Shown: piece by piece, positions 10,269-19,270 of the stretch
Layout: each line of letters begins with the position of its first letter
How positions within the stretch are numbered: position 1 is the stretch's first letter
Assembly (NCBI GenBank): GCA_002835675.1
Contig: PIZR01000002.1
Location: 327,584 to 391,583 of the forward strand
From: Bacillus sp. BA3
GTDB lineage: Bacteria; Bacillota; Bacilli; Bacillales; DSM-1321
Direction: 5' to 3'
Length of the DNA: 64,000 bases
Notes under the pieces: model-generated
The model's input: only the letters and a program-made list of their open reading frames with translations
The model's database searches: none
Told to the model about the DNA's origin: nothing
Made by a program: the position numbers and the translations under genes

Positions 10269-11144
10269 TCAGCTTTTTAATGCTTGCTTGTTCAGTTCAA
10301 GTGCTTTTTGAGCAGATTTGACCGTATTCTTCATAAGCATCGTAATCGTCATGGGACCAACGCCTTTAGGAACAGGTGTAATGTATGAAGCCTTATTTTT
10401 CACTTCATCAAACGCCACATCACCGCAAAGCTTCCCTTCATCATTCCTGTTCATTCCGACGTCAATGACGACTGCGCCTTCTTTAATATGGTCACTCGTG
10501 ATCGTGTCCCTCTTTCCGACAGCTGCCACAACGACATCGGCTTGCTTGGTATAATATGCAAGATCCTTTGTCCGTGAATGACAGTAAGTAACGGTTGCAT
10601 TTGCATTCAAGAACAATTGTCCGGCTGGTTTTCCGACGATATTACTTCTCCCTACGATGACAACATGCTTACCTTCAAGGTCATAGTCGATATACTCAAG
10701 CATCACCATGACGCCGTATGGGGTACAAGGTAAAAATGCATCCTGTCCCGTCATCATCCGCCCAATATTAATCGGGTGGAAACCATCTACATCCTTTTCA
10801 GGGGAAATCGCTTCAATGATCGCTTTTTCCTGAATATGTCCAGGCAATGGCAGCTGCACCAATATACCATGAATGCTGTCATCCTGGTTTAATTCAGCAA
10901 TGCTCTGAATTAATTCCTCCTGAGAGAGCTCCGCAGGCTTTTTAATTAATACGGAATGCATGCCCAAGTCCTCACAGGCCTTTTGCTTATTGCGCACATA
11001 GGTTTGTGATGCTTGATTGTCACCCACCAGGATTACAGCCAAACCTGGAACGATATTTTTTTCACGTAACTGTTGAACTTCCTTACTGATTTCCTGCCTA
11101 ACTGACTCTGCAATTTCTTTACCATTAATGATTTGAGCTGACAT
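10269..11144 (-). CDS. folD: Bifunctional methylenetetrahydrofolate dehydrogenase/cyclohydrolase
   Basis: FolD interconverts 5,10-methylene-, methenyl- and 10-formyl-tetrahydrofolate using NADP, feeding purine and formylmethionine synthesis. The catalytic segment YVRNKQKACE (Tyr and Lys near residues 50-56) is present, as are the PLPGH substrate loop and the GRSNIVGKP nucleotide-binding motif. TPVPKGVGPMT is near the C-terminus. The 291-residue length is within the normal range. An AGGAGG-like site (GGGAGGA) lies at good spacing from the ATG at 11144. It follows nusB after a 69-base gap. Confidence 0.97.
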   Translation of the reverse strand: MSAQIINGKEIAESVRQEISKEVQQLREKNIVPGLAVILVGDNQASQTYVRNKQKACEDLGMHSVLIKKPAELSQEELIQSIAELNQDDSIHGILVQLPLPGHIQEKAIIEAISPEKDVDGFHPINIGRMMTGQDAFLPCTPYGVMVMLEYIDYDLEGKHVVIVGRSNIVGKPAGQLFLNANATVTYCHSRTKDLAYYTKQADVVVAAVGKRDTITSDHIKEGAVVIDVGMNRNDEGKLCGDVAFDEVKNKASYITPVPKGVGPMTITMLMKNTVKSAQKALELNKQALKS

Positions 11145-11213
11145 GTGTTTATTCCTCCCAAGTTAATTTTGCTAAAGAAATTGCTGAGAGAATCCTTGCT
11201 CAAGGCTGCAGCT

Positions 11214-11606
11214 TTAGCTGCCGCTTTTCACCTTCACTTTGGATAAAACGGCATTTACAAAGCTGCTCGATTGATCATCACCGAATTTCTTAGCAATTTC
11301 AATAGCTTCATTCATTGCAACACTTACAGGAACATCTTCACTGTGAATCATTTCATAAACCGCGATACGCAGTAAATTCCGATCAATGTTCGCCAGTCTT
11401 TCCAACGTCCAATTCTCTAAATTGTCCCTGATCATTCCATCAATTTGTTCACGATTTTCCGTTATCCCCATTACTAATTTCTTGAAGTATTCATCAGTAG
11501 GAGCACCATCCAGTACGCTTTCCATTGCTTCTTCTGCATTCGAGTTGGCAATATCTATTTGATATAGTGCTTGAAGGGATTTTTCACGGGCTTCTCTTCT
11601 TTTCAT
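11214..11606 (-). CDS. nusB: Transcription antitermination factor NusB
   Basis: NusB binds boxA RNA with NusE (S10) and is needed for rRNA antitermination. The 130-residue all-helical protein begins KRREAREKSLQALYQ and contains the conserved DRNLLRIAVYEM and SVAMNEAIEIAKKFG segments that mark the family. The start has AAAGGAG seven bases upstream. It sits between yqhY and folD, the usual B. subtilis order. Confidence 0.97.
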   Translation of the reverse strand: MKRREAREKSLQALYQIDIANSNAEEAMESVLDGAPTDEYFKKLVMGITENREQIDGMIRDNLENWTLERLANIDRNLLRIAVYEMIHSEDVPVSVAMNEAIEIAKKFGDDQSSSFVNAVLSKVKVKSGS

Positions 11607-12005
11607 AATCTTACTCCTTTAACATCTACTATTATATATGAAAATGCTAGAACAAACGAACATTAAATAACATTTTTTCAAAAATATTAAGATTTTCGCT
11701 ATATTATTTAAAAAATAAGCTCAATCCCACTAAAATCAAGGCCAAAAGACTCAAATATCTTGATTCAGGATAACAATACAAGATTACATTCGGAATTAAA
11801 CGGCCAACACAGTCCCATACTTTTTGAAAGTGTCAAAAAGCTCATGCCTAGCTTTCATGCTCATATTTCACCTTTTACACTCTAACAGAAATCACCCTTG
11901 AATTAAAGGGAAACTTCCAGACACCGCCTTATTATGTTCATTTAAATTTAATATTATAAGCAGGCCTCAAAAACGGGGTATCTGGAGTTAACATTCAAAA
12001 AAACA
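11607..12005. other. Intergenic region between nusB and yqhY, no gene seen
   Basis: About 400 AT-rich bases with no reading frame of coding character. The sequence next to 12006 ends in the yqhY terminator. I saw no riboswitch, tRNA or repeat. Confidence 0.6.
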
Positions 12006-12030
12006 AAAACCCGGCTTTTGCCGGGTTTTT
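12006..12030 (-). terminator. Terminator after yqhY
   Basis: A perfect 11-bp stem AAAAACCCGGC/GCCGGGTTTTT with a TTTT loop. It has T runs on both strands but sits immediately downstream of minus-strand yqhY. Confidence 0.92.
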
Positions 12031-12055
12031 GCAGGTGCGAATCGAATGAAGCCAC

Positions 12056-12469
12056 TTACACTTCTTGTTCGTAATCCGCTTCTTGTTTAGCGTTTTCAAA
12101 CGCAATGCCCACTACATGAATGTTCACTTCGCCCGCGTCGATAGCGGTCATATTCAACAAAGCTTCACGAATGTTATCTTGCACTTCCTGAGCAACTTTC
12201 GGAATTGAAACACCAAACTTCATGACACAATAAAGTTCGACTTTGATGGATTCTCCCGTTAAGTCCACTTTAACACCTTTACCGTGGTTCTTTTTCCCAA
12301 GCTTTTCAACCACACCCGTGGCGAAATTCCCGCGCATATGTGCAACACCTTCAACTTCCGATGCAGCGATACCCGCAATCACCTCTATTACCTCAGGTGC
12401 GATCTCCACTTTGCCCAGCCCACTATTATAATCATTCATTTCGAGTAATTGGCCTTCCATTTCACTCAT
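12056..12469 (-). CDS. yqhY: Asp23/Gls24 family envelope stress protein YqhY
   Basis: This 137-residue Asp23 (DUF322) protein shows the family pattern APEVIEVIAGIAASEVEGVAHM, then VDLTGESIKVELYCVMKFG and a C-terminal helix. The B. subtilis orthologue lies next to accBC and is reported to dampen acetyl-CoA carboxylase activity, with suppressor mutations in acc genes when it is deleted. The same adjacency is seen here, 28 bases downstream of accC with an AGGAGG ribosome binding site, so a role in fatty-acid synthesis control is a reasonable inference. Confidence 0.93.
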   Translation of the reverse strand: MSEMEGQLLEMNDYNSGLGKVEIAPEVIEVIAGIAASEVEGVAHMRGNFATGVVEKLGKKNHGKGVKVDLTGESIKVELYCVMKFGVSIPKVAQEVQDNIREALLNMTAIDAGEVNIHVVGIAFENAKQEADYEQEV

Positions 12470-12497
12470 TCAAAAGCACCTCCTGTCTTCCTTTACA

Positions 12498-13850
12498 TTA
12501 TGAGTTCATTACATCATATATTTCAAGGAATTTGGTATTAAATTCTCCGGAAACAAATTGTTCATGCTGAAGTAACTTAATATGGAAAGGAATTGTGGTA
12601 CTGATCCCTTCAATGACAAACTCACCTAAGGCGCGTTTCATCTTTTCGATTGCCTCTTCCCTAGTAGGTGCATGGACAATCAATTTAGCGATCATGGAAT
12701 CGTAATACGGCGGTATCGAGTACCCAGGGTATGCCGCGGAATCAACACGAACTCCGTAGCCGCCTGGCGGTAAATACATTTGAATCTTACCTGCGGAAGG
12801 CATGAAATTCTTTTCTGGATTTTCAGCATTGATCCGGCATTCGATAGACCATCCGTTATAAGTGACATCCTCTTGCGAAAGCGATAGTTTGCTGCCTGAA
12901 GCAACTTTGATCTGTTCTTTAATCAAATCCACGCCCGTTACCATTTCTGTAACAGGGTGTTCAACCTGGATACGTGTATTCATTTCCATAAAGTAGTATT
13001 TTCTATTCACATAGTCATAAATAAATTCTACTGTTCCGGCACCTGAATAATTAACGGCAAGTGCTGCCGTTACTGCAGCCTGCCCCATTTCCGCACGTGT
13101 TTCACCATCCAATGCCGGTGAAGGGGTTTCTTCAACAAGCTTTTGCAAACGTCGCTGGACCGTACAATCACGCTCACCTAAATGGATGGCATTGCCATGA
13201 TTATCTGCCATGACCTGTATTTCAACGTGTCGGAAGTCCTCGATGAACTTTTCAATATACACGCCTGGATTCCCAAATGCCGTCGCGGCTTCCTGTTGTG
13301 TGATGTTAATGCCTTTAATTAGCTCTTCTTCCGTCCTTGCGACGCGGATACCTTTACCGCCCCCGCCGGCAGTAGCTTTGATGATGACTGGATAGCCCAT
13401 TTCATTAGCTAAAGCTACACCCTCATCCGTATCCTTGATTATGCCTTTAGAACCTGGAACGATCGGTACACCAGCTTTACGCATGGTTTCCCTTGCTACG
13501 TCCTTTGTTCCCATTTTATTGATAGCTTCGGGGCTAGGACCGATGAAAATGATATTGCATTCACGGCATAGCTCAGCAAAGTCAGCATTTTCAGCAAGGA
13601 AGCCATATCCTGGGTGAATCGCATCGGATCCGGTTTTCTTGGCTGTGCTGATAATGTTCGTTGTATTTAAATAACTGTCTTTTGATAATTTAGGACCGAT
13701 GCAATATGCTTCATCCGCAAGCTGGACATGTAATGCTTCTTTATCAGCTTCTGAATAGACCGCAACAGTCTCGATTCCTAATTCCTTGCATGCCCGGATG
13801 ATTCGGACAGCAATTTCCCCGCGATTGGCAATTAATACCTTTTTAATCAT
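12498..13850 (-). CDS. accC: Acetyl-CoA carboxylase, biotin carboxylase subunit
   Basis: AccC carboxylates the biotin on AccB using ATP and bicarbonate, the first half-reaction of fatty-acid synthesis. It has the biotin carboxylase N-domain ([18 protein letters not shown]), the ATP-grasp domain with [13 protein letters not shown] (about 159-171) and [14 protein letters not shown], and a C-terminal domain. The 450 residues match the family. It starts 14 bases after accB with GAGGAG upstream, and yqhY follows, so accB-accC-yqhY read as one unit. Confidence 0.98.
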   Translation of the reverse strand: MIKKVLIANRGEIAVRIIRACKELGIETVAVYSEADKEALHVQLADEAYCIGPKLSKDSYLNTTNIISTAKKTGSDAIHPGYGFLAENADFAELCRECNIIFIGPSPEAINKMGTKDVARETMRKAGVPIVPGSKGIIKDTDEGVALANEMGYPVIIKATAGGGGKGIRVARTEEELIKGINITQQEAATAFGNPGVYIEKFIEDFRHVEIQVMADNHGNAIHLGERDCTVQRRLQKLVEETPSPALDGETRAEMGQAAVTAALAVNYSGAGTVEFIYDYVNRKYYFMEMNTRIQVEHPVTEMVTGVDLIKEQIKVASGSKLSLSQEDVTYNGWSIECRINAENPEKNFMPSAGKIQMYLPPGGYGVRVDSAAYPGYSIPPYYDSMIAKLIVHAPTREEAIEKMKRALGEFVIEGISTTIPFHIKLLQHEQFVSGEFNTKFLEIYDVMNS

Positions 13851-13864
13851 TTAGAAACAGCTCC

Positions 13865-14356
13865 TCATTCCGGCTTTACTAAAAATAATGGTTGACCATA
13901 TTCTACAAGCTGGCCTTCTTTTACAAGGACTTCAACGATTTCACCGCTTACTTCGGCTTCGATTTCATTGAAAAGCTTCATGGCTTCCACGATGCAGACG
14001 ATGGAATCCCCCGTTACTTTATCGCCTGTTTTTACGTATGCAGGTGAATCCGGTGCAGGAGATTGGTAGAATGTCCCAACCATCGGAGAAGTGATTTTAT
14101 GTAAATTTTCAGTGTCTGCTGCAGCCGGTTTTGCAGGTTCAACAGCTTTCGGCACTTCAGGGGCAGGGGCCGCTGCGGGCTTGACCTCTACAGCTGCATT
14201 GGTTTGAACAACTGCTGGAGCTGCTGCTTGGTGTAATACTGTACCCGTTTCAGTTTTTTTCAATTTAATTTTCGTTCCTTCATTTTCAAAAACGAATTCA
14301 CTGATATTTGATTGATCGACTAGCTTAATAATTTCACGAATTTCTTGCACTTTCAT
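13865..14356 (-). CDS. accB: Acetyl-CoA carboxylase biotin carboxyl carrier protein
   Basis: BCCP carries biotin between the carboxylase and transferase centres. The 163-residue chain has a short N-terminal helix domain, an Ala/Pro-rich linker (about 50-85) and a biotinyl domain. The biotinyl domain ends [20 protein letters not shown], with the biotinylated lysine in EAMK. The ATG follows AAGGGGTG. A perfect 9-bp dyad lies 78-105 bases upstream and may be regulatory, since BCCP-dependent autoregulation of accBC is reported in E. coli and B. subtilis. Confidence 0.97.
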   Translation of the reverse strand: MKVQEIREIIKLVDQSNISEFVFENEGTKIKLKKTETGTVLHQAAAPAVVQTNAAVEVKPAAAPAPEVPKAVEPAKPAAADTENLHKITSPMVGTFYQSPAPDSPAYVKTGDKVTGDSIVCIVEAMKLFNEIEAEVSGEIVEVLVKEGQLVEYGQPLFLVKPE

Positions 14357-14433
14357 TTTGTGGCACCCCTTGTCTAATTTAATATGAGTTTGTGAGGCAA
14401 TAATATTTTATGTAACCTTACCCTTAGCTTATC

Positions 14434-14461
14434 CTACTTTGTCCAATACTGCACAAAGTAG
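14434..14461. promoter_or_regulatory. Perfect inverted repeat upstream of accB
   Basis: CTACTTTGT at 14434-14442 and ACAAAGTAG at 14453-14461 form a perfect 9-bp dyad with a 10-base spacer. There is no T run after it on the minus strand, so it is not a terminator. It could be an operator or a leader hairpin for accBC. No protein is assigned to it. Confidence 0.45.
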
Positions 14462-14884
14462 CCGCTTTCTTTATGCGAATGCGAATAAACTGAATACAAA
14501 CCTCATCTGTATTATAACAGATATTTCACTTTCTCAAAATATTGTTTCCCTTAGAGAATTGAAAAGTTTATGACCAGCTTCTAACATCATACAATATTAG
14601 CTTATACAAATTCAATGATAGATTAGTTGTAACTTGTTATCCATACTTTTATATTACACCTTTATTATAATATTGTGAATATTTTTCAACTGGGGCACCT
14701 TAACGCTTTCTCTTGAATTTTGCATTTCATTCGTAGAAAATCAGCAATAATATCCACTATAATTACTTTTCTAGAATATTACGGAGGATCATTATCACCG
14801 ATTCTATTTGAGTTCCTGATATGAATTGACATAAAAAAACTTTTCCTCTAAAGTTTCCCGGTTTAAACTATTTAAAAAAATCAT
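14462..14884. other. Intergenic region between accB leader and spoIIIAH terminator
   Basis: About 420 AT-rich bases with no credible reading frame. It must contain the accB promoter. I could not single out a -35/-10 pair or a sigma-specific site. Confidence 0.5.
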
Positions 14885-14921
14885 AATAAAAAGCCTCCCT
14901 TTTTTTATTAAGGAGGGCTTT
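14885..14921 (-). terminator. Terminator of the spoIIIA operon
   Basis: A stem AAGCCTCC/GGAGGgCTT with one bulge and an A/T-rich loop is followed on the minus strand by T residues. It lies about 50 bases past spoIIIAH. Confidence 0.75.
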
Positions 14922-14971
14922 CTAATTTTTTGGATGTTGCACTGTTCTGTATCAGCGTTCTGTATGTGTCA

Positions 14972-15565
14972 TCACTTTTCCGGTTGGAAGTCGACCACTA
15001 CATTTTGCGCATCGCTCACTTCTTTCCTTACGAGGCGGATAATGTTATTAGCCTCTGTTTTTGTTTGTTTATCGGCCTTGACACTCACCTTTACATCCGT
15101 TCCGTCCACCCTGACCAGTGCGGCATTGTAATCCATGGCAACAATTAAGTTTTCGATGATATTTTCTTTTACTTTCGTTTCACTTAATTGTTCGATTTTT
15201 GCATAAGCCTCGTCTCGTTCTTCAGCTGATAATTCTGTGTTGCCCATCTTTGCAGTCAATTCTTCATTCAGCTTCGCCCGTTCATCTTCAATCTGCATCC
15301 TTAAAGATTCGAACTCATCTCCAGATGCAATGGTTACAGAGGAACCTTCTGTATTTTTGGACGTTTCTTTTTCACTTTTAGTTTCCCCTTTTGTATCCGC
15401 TTTGTTCTCTGTTTTGCTTTCAGTTTTATTTTCTTTCTGTTCCATTTGCTCTGTTGACGTCATATCGGCGGCATTTTCTTCCGGAGCTGTTAAATAATAG
15501 ACTGAAAGCACAACGACCAAACTTAGCATAGTCAATAACCAAACGGTTTGTTTTTTTAATAACAT
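14972..15565 (-). CDS. spoIIIAH: Stage III sporulation protein AH
   Basis: SpoIIIAH is the mother-cell membrane protein whose extracellular domain binds forespore SpoIIQ, forming the zipper and channel across the engulfed forespore. The 197-residue chain has one N-terminal membrane segment (about 7-27) and a charged Lys/Glu/Thr-rich linker (about 35-75). It ends in a YscJ/FliF-like domain (about 80-197) that includes VAMDYNAALVRVDG and ends in VVDFQPEK. The linker is low-complexity, as in other Bacilli. It is last in the eight-gene operon, 14 bases after spoIIIAG. Confidence 0.96.
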   Translation of the reverse strand: MLLKKQTVWLLTMLSLVVVLSVYYLTAPEENAADMTSTEQMEQKENKTESKTENKADTKGETKSEKETSKNTEGSSVTIASGDEFESLRMQIEDERAKLNEELTAKMGNTELSAEERDEAYAKIEQLSETKVKENIIENLIVAMDYNAALVRVDGTDVKVSVKADKQTKTEANNIIRLVRKEVSDAQNVVVDFQPEK

Positions 15566-15579
15566 GTAGATTTTCCCCC

Positions 15580-16251
15580 TTATTTTTTAGGCATGACAGA
15601 AACCCTATGACTCGGTACATCAAGTGAGCGTGTGACAGCCTCGATGATCCACTTCTTTATTTGAATGTTTTCGGCCCCTTTTGCGACTACCAGGACTCCT
15701 CGTACACTAGGTTTTTTCGTTTCCGAAATGATTGGTCCTTCTTTCTCACCGCTCTTGACCAAAACGAGCTGTTCATCAACCGATGTGTCTTCGACCGTCC
15801 TTTTGCCGCCTTCCTGGTCGGTTTCTTCGGTGACTTGTTTTTGGGTGACTTTGTTTCGTTCATATACTTTCTTCTCGGATGCATCGACGTAGATTACGAC
15901 TTTTACATCCTGGACACCTGCAATGGATTCAAGCGCTTCCTTCATTTCATTCTGTAGATATATTTCATAGTCTTTTGTAGTCTTGAATTCTGATTTCTTC
16001 TGACCGAATGTTTCAACATCCTCTTCATCATCCTGCTGTTTATCATTATTGAATACAGTCGTCACTTCAGATGTTTGTCCCGTCTGGTTGGTGGTTAACA
16101 AATTCCCGGCCATCATGATTCCCGATCCCAAAAGGACAACTATTAGAGCATAGACATACAGGGAAGTTTTTTTTTCCTTAGGCTCTTTTTGGTCAGGGTC
16201 TTTATTTAATAGTTTTTGCAGCCAGGATAATGGACCTTTGTCTTTGTTCAA
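15580..16251 (-). CDS. spoIIIAG: Stage III sporulation protein AG
   Basis: SpoIIIAG forms a large ring in the intermembrane space of the SpoIIIA-SpoIIQ complex. The 223-residue protein has one membrane segment (about 31-50). A ring-building domain resembling type III secretion ring proteins follows, with SIAGVQDVKVVIYVDASEKKVYERN and RGVLVVAKGAEN. The start codon is a TTG at 16251 with AAGGAAGTG eight bases upstream. It follows spoIIIAF by seven bases. Confidence 0.96.
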   Translation of the reverse strand: MNKDKGPLSWLQKLLNKDPDQKEPKEKKTSLYVYALIVVLLGSGIMMAGNLLTTNQTGQTSEVTTVFNNDKQQDDEEDVETFGQKKSEFKTTKDYEIYLQNEMKEALESIAGVQDVKVVIYVDASEKKVYERNKVTQKQVTEETDQEGGKRTVEDTSVDEQLVLVKSGEKEGPIISETKKPSVRGVLVVAKGAENIQIKKWIIEAVTRSLDVPSHRVSVMPKK

Positions 16252-16258
16252 TACTCAG

Positions 16259-16867
16259 TCACTTCCTTTCCCCGGCGATTTCAATGATCTCTTCATCAAC
16301 GGACCAACTTGTTGCCAGAAACCTTTTGACAGCATCCAGATTGGCATCATTTGAAGTGGATGGGCTATCTGCATTGATATCAACTTTCGCTACTGCCTCT
16401 ATCTCCGAGTTTTCTTTCCCTTCTGCCTTTTCCAATGAGATGGTTATGTTCTGCAGATCATCAACACCAGGTTCTTCCTCATTCTTGACCCCTACATCAA
16501 TTGAACTAATCTTCATGTTATAATCCACCATCAGCTCCTCTTCCACTTCTGTCTGTAATTGGACAGCCATTTGTTCTAAAATATATGCACCCTGTGCTGC
16601 TTGTATTTCTTTTTTCTTCATTTCTGTCAAATTTCCTAAATCTTTTTTTTTCTGATCCTCAAATTCACTAGTAGCCGCAGAGAGGATTTCGTCGAAGTCC
16701 TTATTGAATAATCCCAATATAGGAGTGATGATAATCGCAATCAGTAAAAGTCCGATTACCATTTTGGCATACTTCTGTAAAGCCGAATTCGGAAGAAGCA
16801 TATCGATCACAGTAGCCAGCAATACAAATATGATGATGTTGGATACCCAGCCAGCTAAAAAACTCAC
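16259..16867 (-). CDS. spoIIIAF: Stage III sporulation protein AF
   Basis: A membrane protein of the SpoIIIA complex with two N-terminal transmembrane helices (about 5-25 and 33-53) and a soluble C-terminal domain with a ring-building fold. The DML LP segment and PILGLF are conserved. The frame opens with TTG at 16870, but the GTG at 16867 has the better distance from GGAGGAGGG and gives MSFLAGW, aligning with the B. subtilis MSFL start. Length is 202 residues. Confidence 0.94.
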   Translation of the reverse strand: MSFLAGWVSNIIIFVLLATVIDMLLPNSALQKYAKMVIGLLLIAIIITPILGLFNKDFDEILSAATSEFEDQKKKDLGNLTEMKKKEIQAAQGAYILEQMAVQLQTEVEEELMVDYNMKISSIDVGVKNEEEPGVDDLQNITISLEKAEGKENSEIEAVAKVDINADSPSTSNDANLDAVKRFLATSWSVDEEIIEIAGERK

Positions 16868-16883
16868 CAAGCCCTCCTCCTTT

Positions 16884-18092
16884 CTAACGAACCATCAAGG
16901 TAATGTTTCCAGAGGCGATAATTACCGTGATACTTAAAAAAAACATGAGTGAGACAATGGCCAATGCAGCGAAAATATAAATCATGCTTTTACTAATAAT
17001 GTCTAGGCATTTTATTACAGGTCCTCCGCCAAGCGGCTGCAAAAGGCTCGCTGCCAATTTATAGACAAAAGAAATCATCAGGATTTTTATGGCGGGAAAC
17101 GTGGTAATGAGCAAGAGTATGATGACGCCAGACAAGCCGACTGTATTCTTCAATAGAACGGAGGCACTTATGACCGTATCCGTTGCATCGGTAAACATGC
17201 GCCCTATTACCGGTATAAAGTTACCTGTCACGAATTTGGCCGTCCTGATCGTCACTCCGTCAGCTACAGCAGATGATGCCCCCTGAACGGATATCACACC
17301 AAGAAATATGGTCATGAAAGCCCCAAGGATACCGATAGCAAAATTACGGAGAAGCTGTGCCAGCTGTGTCACTTTGTAATGTTCCGTCAGCGTACTGACA
17401 ATGCTTAAAATCGCTGCAAAGAATAATAACGGAAGGACGACAAACTGGATCAAGATACCGCTTGTATTCATCAAAAACATCAAAACCGGATGAAAGAAAG
17501 CTGCCGATACAAGTCCCCCTGAAGCAGCTATCAATGCCAAGAGTAAAGGGATGAGTGCCATTAAAAAGGAAATCATCAAATCTATCGTATCTTTTGTATA
17601 TTCAATCGCCACATGAAAACTGTTAAGGGCCAAAATGATCAGCACCATATAAACGATTGCATAAGCGACCTTACTCACGGAGCTTTGCTCGAACGCATTC
17701 TGCAAAGACTGGAGGAACATGCTGAAAACGGTTAATAAAATGAGTGATCCCAGCAGCTTTCCATTCACGAGCAGTTCATGAAAAATGAATTTTGTCATTC
17801 CCTTCATCCATTGCTCAAAGGAAAATTTCTTGTCGCCGCTTACGAAGTCCATAAAGCTCCCTTTCTGGCTTTCCGGTAGAAATCCTCCATATTCCGTAAC
17901 GATGTCATCCCAATATTGTTTGAGCTCATCGACACCCAGCCTTTCTATTTGGGCTTGTACCAGCTCGGACTGCATGATGGGCTCTTGTTCGATTTCACCA
18001 TTTTCAGGATTTTCGGCAGCTTGTCCAATAGATGCATGCAAAAAAAAGAGTAAAACGAATAGAATGGATAAGTAAGGCATCCGCTGCTTCAT
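16884..18092 (-). CDS. spoIIIAE: Stage III sporulation protein AE
   Basis: The largest membrane protein of the SpoIIIA complex, proposed as the export channel component. An N-terminal signal-like segment (about 7-25, ending near IGQAAE) is followed by an extracellular stretch and about seven or eight hydrophobic helices from residue 100 onward. The TGNFIPVIGRMFTDATD segment is highly conserved. The 402-residue length agrees with the family. The gene sits between spoIIIAD and spoIIIAF, with a GAGGTG ribosome binding site. Confidence 0.96.
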   Translation of the reverse strand: MKQRMPYLSILFVLLFFLHASIGQAAENPENGEIEQEPIMQSELVQAQIERLGVDELKQYWDDIVTEYGGFLPESQKGSFMDFVSGDKKFSFEQWMKGMTKFIFHELLVNGKLLGSLILLTVFSMFLQSLQNAFEQSSVSKVAYAIVYMVLIILALNSFHVAIEYTKDTIDLMISFLMALIPLLLALIAASGGLVSAAFFHPVLMFLMNTSGILIQFVVLPLLFFAAILSIVSTLTEHYKVTQLAQLLRNFAIGILGAFMTIFLGVISVQGASSAVADGVTIRTAKFVTGNFIPVIGRMFTDATDTVISASVLLKNTVGLSGVIILLLITTFPAIKILMISFVYKLAASLLQPLGGGPVIKCLDIISKSMIYIFAALAIVSLMFFLSITVIIASGNITLMVR

Positions 18093-18125
18093 ACATTCAC
18101 CTCATTGACTAGTAGGAGTAATCCG

Positions 18126-18515
18126 TTAACTTGGGAGCATCTGTATAATCGTTTCGATAATGACCGTTAAAATCGGAATCGCCATGGCAAGTATCAAGAT
18201 TTTTCCGCTTAATTCTATTTTGGAAGCGAGGGAACCTTGCCCTGCATCTTTTGTAATTTGAGAAGCGAATTCTGCAATATAGGCAATTCCGATTATTTTT
18301 AAGATGGTCTCTAGATACACGGTATTTACATTTGCATTAACCGCAATTTTTTCTAACATTAAAATAATTTCGTATATTTTGTCAGCTAAAAAAAGAAAAA
18401 TGGAACATCCTACAAAAACGACAAGCAGGAATGCTAAATTTGGTTTTTGCTCTTTGACGATCAGTGCCAAGAAGGTGGCAACTAGGGCAATGGCCACGAT
18501 TTTTATGATTTCAAT
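18126..18515 (-). CDS. spoIIIAD: Stage III sporulation protein AD (probable ATT start)
   Basis: A small polytopic membrane protein of the SpoIIIA complex with the conserved ATFLALIVKEQKP and NVNTVYLETILKIIGIAYIAEF segments. The first ATG/GTG/TTG in frame is a GTG at 18497, which lacks a ribosome binding site and would cut off the start of helix 1. An in-frame ATT at 18515 lies seven bases after GGAGGG and yields an N-terminus IEIIKIVAIAL that lines up with B. subtilis IDIVQIVGLGL. The ATT start is therefore my preferred reading (129 aa), though inferred. Confidence 0.93.
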   Translation of the reverse strand: MEIIKIVAIALVATFLALIVKEQKPNLAFLLVVFVGCSIFLFLADKIYEIILMLEKIAVNANVNTVYLETILKIIGIAYIAEFASQITKDAGQGSLASKIELSGKILILAMAIPILTVIIETIIQMLPS

Positions 18516-18529
18516 CGCGAATCCCTCCC

Positions 18530-18733
18530 TTACTGAAATAGAAATACAGATTTAATTTTTTGAAATAAATCCTCTACTACAGAAGCTACCATGAATAAAA
18601 TATAGATGAATCCGAAAAGTGTCACCCACTGGGCATATTCCTTCTTCCCAACCTGATCGAGTATCGTGTGAAGAAATGCCACTACTAGCCCTACACCCGC
18701 TATTTTAAATATGATGTCCACATCAATGCCCAT
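18530..18733 (-). CDS. spoIIIAC: Stage III sporulation protein AC
   Basis: A 67-residue protein with two transmembrane helices and the signature FLHTILDQVGKKEYAQWVTLFGFIYILF, nearly identical to B. subtilis SpoIIIAC. The longer frame from 18748 begins with a GTG that is part of the G-rich Shine-Dalgarno (GGGGGG); the ATG at 18733 has seven-base spacing. With SpoIIIAD it is thought to form a conduit-like membrane subcomplex. Confidence 0.95.
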   Translation of the reverse strand: MGIDVDIIFKIAGVGLVVAFLHTILDQVGKKEYAQWVTLFGFIYILFMVASVVEDLFQKIKSVFLFQ

Positions 18734-18754
18734 TTTCATTCCCCCCACATATTC

Positions 18755-19270
18755 CTACATCAGCAAGATGATCAATAATAGCCCTGATAAAAAACCAAGA
18801 CTTTTCATCATTTTTTCATATTTCCCCTGTCGGTCGAGTGCATCGCTCTCTTCCCGTTCCAAGTGTGCCATCGTTAGCATGATTTGCTTTTGCTGATGAT
18901 ATTTATCGCTTTTTCCAAGCGTCTCCCCAAACTGTGAAAGAATCTCGAATTCTCCCTGTTTTAAAGCAAGGGATTGCCATATTTTCTTCAAACTATCATC
19001 CCATGCTTCCTTGACGGTGGTCTCTCCGGACTCGAGCCGGTTTGCAAATGCATCGAAAAAGATGGATAAAGGTTTGGCCATCTGTTTAGAAAGTTTCCTC
19101 GCCGCTTCTTTCAAAGGTGTATGACCAAACATTATTTCGGCTTCAAGCGATTGCATGGCGACTTTCAGCTGTCTCAGTTGACGAGGCCTCATACTTAATT
19201 TTTTCGCAGCTTCGAAACCTGCCCATGTCGTTGCAATAATAATGATCGCAGCTCCTATTAACTTAAACAT
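18755..19270 (-). CDS. spoIIIAB: Stage III sporulation protein AB
   Basis: A 171-residue protein with hydrophobic helices at both ends (about 2-18 and 150-170) and a helical middle (about 30-140) resembling the cytoplasmic domains of type II secretion GspF proteins. Conserved pieces are MRPRQLRQLKVAMQSLEAEI and FGHTPL. It is thought to work with the ATPase SpoIIIAA at the base of the channel. Its start overlaps the end of spoIIIAA by eight bases. Confidence 0.95.
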   Translation of the reverse strand: MFKLIGAAIIIIATTWAGFEAAKKLSMRPRQLRQLKVAMQSLEAEIMFGHTPLKEAARKLSKQMAKPLSIFFDAFANRLESGETTVKEAWDDSLKKIWQSLALKQGEFEILSQFGETLGKSDKYHQQKQIMLTMAHLEREESDALDRQGKYEKMMKSLGFLSGLLLIILLM

